Positions 6,722 through 12,186 of a stretch of 12,186 nucleotides of DNA are shown piece by piece (the stretch's first letter is position 1; every line of letters begins with the position of its first letter). Below the pieces are notes generated by a model. The model was not told the DNA's origin. It saw only the letters and a program-made list of their open reading frames with translations, and made no database searches. The stretch covers positions 1 to 12,186 of the forward strand of contig CAYVDH010000102.1 of NCBI GenBank assembly GCA_964450355.1, written 5' to 3'. Source of the stretch: CAYVDH01 sp964450355 (GTDB lineage Bacteria > Bacteroidota > Bacteroidia > NS11-12g > UBA955). The position numbers and the translations under genes are program-made.

Positions 6722-8831
6722 TGCTCACTAATTTTAAATCGATGGTTCTATTGGTTTTGTTTACAGCCGATATTTTAACAGAGATGACATCGCCTAATTT
6801 GTATTTTTTAAAAAACTTTTTACCAACCACAGCCATCATTTTATTGTCGTATTCGTAATAATCATCACTGATGGTATTTAATCTTATCATGCCTTCACAT
6901 TTGTTGTTTTTTAATTCTACAAACATCCCCCAATCGGTCAATCCACTGATAGCTCCTTCAAAGATTTCGCCAATTTTATTTTCTAAATATTCAGCTTGCT
7001 TGTATTTAATTGATGCTCTTTCAGCATCGGTTGCAAGTTGTTCCATTTGTGAACTGTGCTTGCATAAAGCATCTAATTTAGTCATGTTCCATTGGTAGGC
7101 TTTTTCCATGGTATCTCCATTTAAATGGGCAAAAAGCAATCTGTGTGCTATCACATCGGGATATCTGCGAATAGGCGAAGTAAAGTGAGTGTAATATGGA
7201 AATGCCAAACCAAAATGACTGGGTTTGTTAGGTGTGTAAACAGCTTTAGCCATGCTGCGAATACACATTTGTCTCACAATGTCTTGTTCAGGCTTTCCTA
7301 TTATTTTTTCTGAAATTTCATTGATTGAATTTCTAAGTGTTTTTTCGTTATCGAGTATCAGGTTATAACCAAATTTGCTTAAAAATAATTTTAAATCTGA
7401 AATCCTGGTTTCTGATGGCTCATCATGAGTGCGGTATATAAACGGAGGTTGTGGTTTTTGGGTAAACATATACTCAGCAACAGACCTGTTGGCTAAAAGC
7501 ATGAATTCTTCTATCATTTTATGAGCTTCTTTTCGCTCTTTTACATACACATCTATTGGTTCAAATTGTTCATTCAACACAAAACGCGTTTCAGGCGATT
7601 CAAAATTGATAGCACCATGTTTGAATTTTAAATTTTGTAGATGCAGAGCTATCTCATTTAAATGATTGATTTCTTTTGAATGTAATCCTTCCTTTTTTTC
7701 TATGATTTCTTGTGCTTCTTCATAGCTAAATCGTTTGTCGGAATGAATGATGGTTTTGCTGAAACTTTTGTTAACGATGTTGTATTTTTTATCGAATTCG
7801 AAAATGGCTGCAAAGGTCAATCGGTCTTCGTTTGGAACCAAAGAACAGAGGTTGTCGGATAAATTAAATGGCAACATAGGCACTACTCTGTCCACCAAAT
7901 AAATGGAAGTTGCTCGTTTCTGCGCTTCCATATCCAAGGGTGTATTTGCTAATAAATAATGGCTTACATCGGCAATGTGCACACCTACTTCGGTGTTGCC
8001 ATTGGTTAAAATTTGATAAGATATGGCGTCATCAAAGTCTTTTGCTGTCTCAGGATCGATGGTAACAGTAAGAACTTGGCGGTAATCTTTTCTGTTTTTT
8101 ATTTCTTTAGTTGAAATTTCTGATTTGATTTCTAGAGCTTCTTTTTCTATGGCTGGTTCAAATTTTTCTGGTAATCCAAATTCTGTTAAAATGGCGTGCA
8201 TTTCTGTGTGATGATTGCCCGATTCGCCAAGTATTTCTATAATTTCAGCCTCGTATTGTTTTTTGGAATCGTTGTAACCTTTTATCTTAAATGACACTTT
8301 AAAGCCTTGTTTTAAAGTGGTTTTATTGGATGTGTAAAATGGAGTTGAAAATTTGTTGTTAGTGGATTGAACTTGCCATTGATTATTTCTTAAGTACAAT
8401 GTGCCTACAAGAGTTTTGGGGTAGTGCGATATCACTCTGAATATTTCAGCTTTGGTTGTTTTTTCTCTGCTCACCAATCCAGCTTCTACATAATCGCCCT
8501 GAAGTAGGTTTTTATTGTTTTTTAATACAATATAATCCATTTCATGATTTTCAACAATCAAATAAATGGCGCCTTTTTTAGAAATATCGATACTTCCTTT
8601 TACTAGTTGTGACAACTGATTGCAATAGTATTTGTATTTTTCTTTGCTTTTTATTTTCTTTTCTTCTACCAATGAATTTAATATGGGTAGAAGTTGTTCA
8701 GGTTTTTCTGGTTTAGGTTCCGGAATTTTAGTAAATATCTGTTTGTGATTAATTTGTTTACCCTTAAGAGAAGTTAATACTTGAATGATATTGTCTTCCG
8801 TAATTTTGGTAGAATTTTTTTTACGGTTCAT
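6693..8831 (-). CDS. rnr: Ribonuclease R (RNB-family 3'-5' exoribonuclease)
   Basis: RNase R is a processive, Mg-dependent 3'-5' exoribonuclease that degrades structured RNA in the cytoplasm. In order the protein shows a basic N-terminus with a helix-turn-helix-like segment (about 10-65), cold-shock OB domains (about 75-200), the RNB catalytic domain (about 245-575), and a C-terminal S1 domain (about 618-703). The catalytic block DPETAKDFDD is at 259-268, with Asp259, Asp265, Asp267 and Asp268 as the expected metal ligands. Other family blocks are GVHIADVSHY (283-292), YRTHDEP (466-472) and TSPIRRYPD (551-559). The 712-aa length is normal for Bacteroidota RNase R. The end overlaps the polyprenyl synthase start by 29 bases. 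A TACATTTG box 8 nt before the ATG suggests a promoter separate from the upstream regulator. Confidence 0.95.
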   Translation of the reverse strand: MNRKKNSTKITEDNIIQVLTSLKGKQINHKQIFTKIPEPKPEKPEQLLPILNSLVEEKKIKSKEKYKYYCNQLSQLVKGSIDISKKGAIYLIVENHEMDYIVLKNNKNLLQGDYVEAGLVSREKTTKAEIFRVISHYPKTLVGTLYLRNNQWQVQSTNNKFSTPFYTSNKTTLKQGFKVSFKIKGYNDSKKQYEAEIIEILGESGNHHTEMHAILTEFGLPEKFEPAIEKEALEIKSEISTKEIKNRKDYRQVLTVTIDPETAKDFDDAISYQILTNGNTEVGVHIADVSHYLLANTPLDMEAQKRATSIYLVDRVVPMLPFNLSDNLCSLVPNEDRLTFAAIFEFDKKYNIVNKSFSKTIIHSDKRFSYEEAQEIIEKKEGLHSKEINHLNEIALHLQNLKFKHGAINFESPETRFVLNEQFEPIDVYVKERKEAHKMIEEFMLLANRSVAEYMFTQKPQPPFIYRTHDEPSETRISDLKLFLSKFGYNLILDNEKTLRNSINEISEKIIGKPEQDIVRQMCIRSMAKAVYTPNKPSHFGLAFPYYTHFTSPIRRYPDVIAHRLLFAHLNGDTMEKAYQWNMTKLDALCKHSSQMEQLATDAERASIKYKQAEYLENKIGEIFEGAISGLTDWGMFVELKNNKCEGMIRLNTISDDYYEYDNKMMAVVGKKFFKKYKLGDVISVKISAVNKTNRTIDLKLVSNESRKPHRK

Positions 8832-8839
8832 TAATGATA

Positions 8840-8847
8840 CAAATGTA
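8840..8847 (-). promoter_or_regulatory. Candidate -7 box of rnr
   Basis: On the minus strand TACATTTG fits TAnnTTTG exactly and ends 8 nt before the rnr ATG at 8831. An ATTG sits about 22 nt upstream, slightly far for the usual TTTG -33 element. The downstream polyprenyl synthase gene would share this promoter. Confidence 0.45.
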
Positions 8848-8865
8848 TTTAAATTTTAATTAAAA

Positions 8866-8900
8866 TAAGCAATGAAGTTCTAGTTCAATCGAATTGCTTA
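8866..8900. repeat. Inverted repeat between regulator and rnr
   Basis: TAAGCAAT (8866-8873) and ATTGCTTA (8893-8900) form an 8-bp perfect inverted repeat around 19 nt. On the minus strand the second arm is followed by a TTTT run. It lies 26 bases past the regulator stop and 19 bases upstream of the rnr -7 box. It may be a weak terminator for the regulator gene or an operator site for rnr; the AT-rich stem and long loop make either call weak. Confidence 0.35.
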
Positions 8901-8925
8901 AAATTAAATTGAAATAAAAAAGCAG

Positions 8926-9906
8926 TTATACCAAAGGAATTTTTGGATTTTGTGTTTGAGAAAAACTGTTTATTTTCAAGCTGCTATCGTTGTTTTGATT
9001 GATGTTGTCTAATTGTTCAAACAAGTCTTTGGCGTTGTTTAAAATCCTGAAATTGGATGGAAATTTAATGTCTTTTCTGTTCACTACTTGAGCTCCAGAA
9101 AGCAATATTTGTGTATTTTTCCATTGTTTCCCCATGATATTAATGAACGTTTGTACACTGATATTGCTGTTTAATGACGTGATGATGCTGAAAATGTAAT
9201 CTGGTTTTCGCATGTCAAATATTTGATTCAAATCTTCAAATGGTGTTTGTGAACCAAGGTATATCACCTCATGTCCTTTTGATCTGATGACATAATTGGC
9301 AAATAACAAGCCTAAATCATGATTTTCGCCAGTAGGAACAAAAATTAAAAATTTCTTAGGGTTTTTGTTTAAAGGTATGGATAAGTTGTCTATGGAGATG
9401 TATAGTTTTTGGCGAATTAAGTTAGAAATAAAATGTTCGTGGGCAGGGTGAATGGAGCCAGATAACCACAATAAACCCACTTGTTCCATAAAAGGGAAAA
9501 CAATGTCTAACATGGTTTCTTCAAATCCAATTTTTAAACTGTTTAATGATAAAATTTTATTGAATTCACTTTCATTAAAGGTCATCATGTGACTGATTAA
9601 TGATTGAATTTGGTTGTTGTATTTTGATTTGTTTTCTGATAATTCTTGGCATTTCTCAAATATCTCTTCTTTAGACATTTCTGCAATTCGAGAAATTTTG
9701 TAATTATTTTTATTTAAAATGCAAATATTTAAGATTAATCTCAGCTGGTCCTCATCGTAATACCTAATTCCAGTGTCAGTTCTATTGGGCTCAAAAATCT
9801 TGTATCGTTGTTCCCAAATCCTTATGGTGTGGGCTTTTACCCCTGTTATATTTTCTATGTCTTTAATAAATAACTTGTTCTTGAACTCTTTCTTACTCTT
9901 CTTCAT
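8926..9906 (-). CDS. MerR-family cobalamin-dependent photoreceptor-type repressor (CarH/LitR-like)
   Basis: This 326-aa regulator combines a MerR DNA-binding domain (about 12-80; TIRIWEQRY at 27-35, GIRYY at 46-50) with a helical cap domain and a Rossmann-like cobalamin-binding domain (about 185-300). The cap carries Trp147, nine residues, then Glu157-His158, the Wx9EH signature that packs on adenosylcobalamin in CarH. The B12 motif ExHxxG is at 194-199, with His196 as expected lower cobalt ligand. In CarH/LitR proteins the dark tetramer represses and light breaks the Co-C bond to release DNA. The residue after Trp147 is Leu148, where Thermus CarH has His132, the ligand of the photoproduct, so photochemistry may differ. 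The Asn/Ser-rich tail after about 302 looks disordered. The gene is divergent, across 46 bases, from the SDR/photolyase pair, its most likely target. Confidence 0.88.
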   Translation of the reverse strand: MKKSKKEFKNKLFIKDIENITGVKAHTIRIWEQRYKIFEPNRTDTGIRYYDEDQLRLILNICILNKNNYKISRIAEMSKEEIFEKCQELSENKSKYNNQIQSLISHMMTFNESEFNKILSLNSLKIGFEETMLDIVFPFMEQVGLLWLSGSIHPAHEHFISNLIRQKLYISIDNLSIPLNKNPKKFLIFVPTGENHDLGLLFANYVIRSKGHEVIYLGSQTPFEDLNQIFDMRKPDYIFSIITSLNSNISVQTFINIMGKQWKNTQILLSGAQVVNRKDIKFPSNFRILNNAKDLFEQLDNINQNNDSSLKINSFSQTQNPKIPLV

Positions 9907-9952
9907 GGTGTTATTAAAACTAAAATGATGTTAATTTGTTTGTTTTATTGAT
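9907..9952. promoter_or_regulatory. Divergent regulatory region, regulator / SDR-photolyase operon
   Basis: Only 46 bases separate the two start codons, so both promoters must overlap or extend into coding sequence. Rightward, TTAATTTG at 9931-9938 matches TAnnTTTG at seven of eight positions; leftward, TAGTTTTA (9915-9922, minus strand) also matches at seven of eight. An imperfect inverted repeat pairs 9913-9920 (ATTAAAAC) with 9942-9949 (GTTTTATT), one mismatch, and covers both boxes. It is a candidate operator for the regulator, giving both autoregulation and target control. The AT-rich sequence makes chance matches likely. Confidence 0.45.
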
Positions 9953-10855
9953 ATGATTGGCAAAATTCTTATTGCAGGTGGAACCGGATTAGTTGGTTCA
10001 AATTTATTGAAATTACTTAAACAAAAAAAATACGAAGTAATTATTCTTACAACGCAACAAAATAAAGCGAATGGAATAGACCTACTTTATTGGAATCCTA
10101 TGAAAAATGAATTACCAACCAATGAACTGAAAGAAATTGAATATTGCATAAATCTCTGTGGTAAAGGGATTTTTGATGAAAATTTTACTTCGAGCAGGAA
10201 AAAAGAACTATTGGAAAGCCGAACCATTCCAATTCAATGTTTAATGGATTTTTTTTCAACACAAAGCCGTTTTAAAGGGTTTGTCAGTGCAACAGCTATT
10301 GGAATTTACCCCAATACCTGTTTAACTATATTAGATGAACATTCAACAAAAGGCAAAGGCTTTGTTGCAGATTTAGTTCAAACTTGGGAAGACACCATCA
10401 AACACTATGAAAGCCCTAATTACACCACTTGTACTTTGAGATTGGGCATTGTGTTATCTAATCAAGGAGGTTTTTTAGCCAAATTATCAAAGCCCATACG
10501 TTATTTCATGGGGGCTATTCCTGGCTCAGGTAAGCAATATGTAAGTTGGATACACATCGATGATTTATGCCAAATGTTCATTCATGCCATTGAAAACAAA
10601 TTAAATGGCACATTCAATGCAGTAGCACCAACACCCAATACATTAGGAAACATCAGCAAACAAATTGCTAAAAAGTTAAAAAGGCCGAGTTTGATGCCAC
10701 ATATTCCTGTATTTGTACTCAAGCTATTGTTTGGGGAAGAAAGACATGAGTTGTTATTGACCGACCAACAAGTAAATTCAGATAAAATTCAGTCAACAGG
10801 ATTTAAGTTCATATACCACAGCAGCGAACAAGCCATTACCCAATTGTTGAAATGA
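9953..10855 (+). CDS. SDR39U1/TIGR01777-type NAD(P)-binding epimerase-like protein
   Basis: This 300-aa atypical extended short-chain dehydrogenase has a Rossmann nucleotide-binding loop GGTGLVGS at 9-16, an NLCG segment at 67-70 (usually NLAG in the family), SATAIGIYP at 112-120 in place of the common SAIGYYG block, RLGIVLS at 163-169 and WIHIDDL at 199-205. A C-terminal DUF1731-like segment covers about 248-297. No classical YxxxK pair follows the Ser/Tyr region, which fits this subfamily. No substrate is firmly established; some relatives are annotated as SulA-like division inhibitors. It begins the plus-strand operon, and its stop overlaps the photolyase start as ATGA, so the two are translationally coupled. 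Sharing the divergent region with the B12-type regulator suggests light-dependent expression. A role connected to photolyase is inference. Confidence 0.85.
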   Translation: MIGKILIAGGTGLVGSNLLKLLKQKKYEVIILTTQQNKANGIDLLYWNPMKNELPTNELKEIEYCINLCGKGIFDENFTSSRKKELLESRTIPIQCLMDFFSTQSRFKGFVSATAIGIYPNTCLTILDEHSTKGKGFVADLVQTWEDTIKHYESPNYTTCTLRLGIVLSNQGGFLAKLSKPIRYFMGAIPGSGKQYVSWIHIDDLCQMFIHAIENKLNGTFNAVAPTPNTLGNISKQIAKKLKRPSLMPHIPVFVLKLLFGEERHELLLTDQQVNSDKIQSTGFKFIYHSSEQAITQLLK

Positions 10856-12165
10856 AAGCATCTATATTTTGGTTTCGCAGGGATTTGAGATTGTCTGATA
10901 ATGCAGGACTGTATCACGCATTAAAGTCAGGAAAACAGATTTTACCGCTGTTTATTTTTGATTCACACATTTTAAATCGCCTTGAAAATAAATCCGATTT
11001 AAGAGTTAATTTCATTCATTTATCTCTTGTTAAATTGAAACAACAATTAAAGGAATTGGGCTCAGACATGTTGATATTGCATGGTGAACCAGAAGTGATT
11101 TGGAAAAAATTAATTCAAGATTACGACATTGATCAGGTTTACACCAACGAAGATTATGAACCTTATGCCATAGATAGAGATAACAAGGTAAAATCCATTT
11201 TAGAACTTCAAAATATTGATTTTTTTAAATTTAAAGATCATTGCATTTTTAGGTTCGATGAGGTATTGAAAGACGATGGAAAACCCTATACAGTTTACAC
11301 ACCATATTCGCGTAAATGGAAAGAAAAATTAAATTCATTTTACTTAAAATCATATCCAAATGAACGCTATTATAATCAGTTCATCAAGGGAGTTAATTTT
11401 GATGTACCTAGTTTGAATGATATAGGATTTCAAATGGTAGAATTTGAGTTTCCAGCAGATTCTGCTACATTGAAAATTATAAGGGAATACAAAGACAAGA
11501 GAGATTTTCCAGCTACAGCAGGTACCAGTAAATTGAGTTTACATTTTAGATTTGGAACTATCTCCATCAGAGAAAAAGCCAGAAAGGCAAATGACCTCAG
11601 TGAAACATGGTTAAATGAATTGATTTGGAGGGATTTTTACATACAAATCATGGCGCATTTTCCGCATGTGGTAAAATCGGCATTTAAACCGAATTATGAT
11701 AAAATTGAGTGGAGAAACGATGTGCAAGAATTCAAGTCATGGTGCGAGGGAAATACTGGTTATCCAATAGTGGATGCGGGCATGAGAGAGTTGAATGCTA
11801 CAGGTTTCATGCACAACAGAGTGAGGATGATAGTATCAAGTTTTTTAACCAAACATCTATTAATTGATTGGAGATGGGGAGAAGCCTATTTTGCAGAAAA
11901 ATTATTGGATTTTGAATTGGCAAGTAACAATGGTGGATGGCAATGGGCAGCAGGAAGTGGAGTAGATGCAGCACCCTATTTTCGTATCTTTAATCCTCAA
12001 TTACAAACTCAGCGATTTGATGATAAAATGGAATACATAAAAAGGTGGATTCCAGAAATCAATACAAGCAAATACCCTGCGCCTATAGTTGAACATGCAT
12101 TTGCAAGAAACAGATGTTTGGAAGTGTATGTTCAATACAAGCAAATACCCTGCGCCTATAGTTGA
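10852..12165 (+). CDS. phr: Class I deoxyribodipyrimidine photolyase, 3' end altered
   Basis: This light-driven flavoenzyme splits UV-induced pyrimidine dimers. The N-terminal alpha/beta antenna domain (about 1-130, beginning with WFRRDLRL) precedes the helical FAD domain (about 215-425). Visible FAD and substrate blocks are NELIWRDFY (255-263), GYPIVDAGMREL (303-314), HNRVRM (321-326) and NNGGWQWAAGSG (359-370). The electron-transfer Trp triad aligns as Trp287, Trp340 and Trp363, with Asn359 matching E. coli Asn378, so activity as a CPD photolyase is expected; a cryptochrome role is less likely. At 437 aa it is slightly shorter than the E. coli enzyme (472). Residues 427-437 come from a second, frame-shifted copy of a 55-bp repeat, so the true C-terminus after about Tyr426 is lost or misassembled. 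All core residues lie upstream of that point. It is coupled by ATGA to the SDR gene. Confidence 0.92.
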   Translation: MKASIFWFRRDLRLSDNAGLYHALKSGKQILPLFIFDSHILNRLENKSDLRVNFIHLSLVKLKQQLKELGSDMLILHGEPEVIWKKLIQDYDIDQVYTNEDYEPYAIDRDNKVKSILELQNIDFFKFKDHCIFRFDEVLKDDGKPYTVYTPYSRKWKEKLNSFYLKSYPNERYYNQFIKGVNFDVPSLNDIGFQMVEFEFPADSATLKIIREYKDKRDFPATAGTSKLSLHFRFGTISIREKARKANDLSETWLNELIWRDFYIQIMAHFPHVVKSAFKPNYDKIEWRNDVQEFKSWCEGNTGYPIVDAGMRELNATGFMHNRVRMIVSSFLTKHLLIDWRWGEAYFAEKLLDFELASNNGGWQWAAGSGVDAAPYFRIFNPQLQTQRFDDKMEYIKRWIPEINTSKYPAPIVEHAFARNRCLEVYVQYKQIPCAYS

Positions 12166-12186
12166 ACATGCATTTGCAAGAAACAG
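12059..12186 (+). repeat. Tandem direct repeat, 73-bp period, running to the window end
   Basis: Bases 12059-12113 and 12132-12186 are identical over all 55 bases, at a period of 73. The first copy encodes photolyase residues from about 403 on (INTSKYPAPIVEH); the second enters one base out of phase (73 = 3 x 24 + 1) and stops at 12165. The second copy reaches the final base, so its full length is not seen. It may be a real tandem duplication or the end of an assembly-graph loop. Confidence 0.95.

Noticed and set aside
6871..7313. Two plus-strand open frames of 75 and 62 codons
   Set aside because: Both are antisense to conserved RNB and S1 parts of rnr and show no protein-like motifs.
12130..12165. 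A novel C-terminal extension of the photolyase
   Set aside because: These codons are simply the second repeat copy read one base out of phase, so they carry no evidence of a functional tail.
12059..12186. CRISPR array or mobile-element end
   Set aside because: There are only two copies, the unit lies inside coding sequence, and no terminal inverted repeats or transposase are present; tandem duplication or assembly loop explains it better.

Overview
The window looks like chromosomal DNA of a Bacteroidota bacterium (Flavobacteriia-like or a neighbouring class; I cannot place it further). The grounds are low GC, the Bacteroidota -7 promoter motif TAnnTTTG before several genes, no clear Shine-Dalgarno sequences, an Omp28-type lipoprotein, a long LspA with an internal insertion, the PGIHH form of the IleS HIGH motif, and the order ileS - DksA/TraR-like gene - lspA, which is familiar in this phylum. 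Eight complete genes and one photolyase gene with a disturbed 3' end fill almost all of it. No tRNA, rRNA, CRISPR array or insertion sequence was seen.

Layout. Bases 1-351 hold no supportable gene. On the minus strand, reading leftward from 9906, come a MerR/cobalamin-binding regulator; rnr (RNase R), whose end overlaps a short-chain polyprenyl diphosphate synthase gene; then ileS, a DksA/TraR-like gene and lspA, tightly packed as one operon; and finally an Omp28-family thioredoxin-fold lipoprotein gene. A 9-bp-stem hairpin with a T-run separates the synthase gene from ileS, and its descending arm also contains the probable -7 box of ileS. On the plus strand from 9953 come an SDR39U1/TIGR01777-type NAD(P)-binding protein and a class I photolyase, joined by an ATGA overlap.

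How the genes fit together. The right-hand part looks like a light-response module. The regulator carries the Wx9EH and ExHxxG signatures of CarH/LitR adenosylcobalamin photoreceptors. It is transcribed divergently, across only 46 bases, from the SDR gene and photolyase. The simplest reading is that it represses this pair in the dark and releases it in light. The left-hand part is housekeeping: RNA decay, isoprenoid synthesis, isoleucyl-tRNA charging, and lipoprotein maturation beside a probable lipoprotein substrate.

The last 128 bases contain a 55-bp exact direct repeat at 73-bp spacing that runs to the final base. It shifts the photolyase frame and replaces its last residues. This is either a real tandem duplication or an assembly-graph loop at a contig end. 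I found no wholly undescribed system; the regulator/repair module and the promoter-terminator overlap are the points most worth following.
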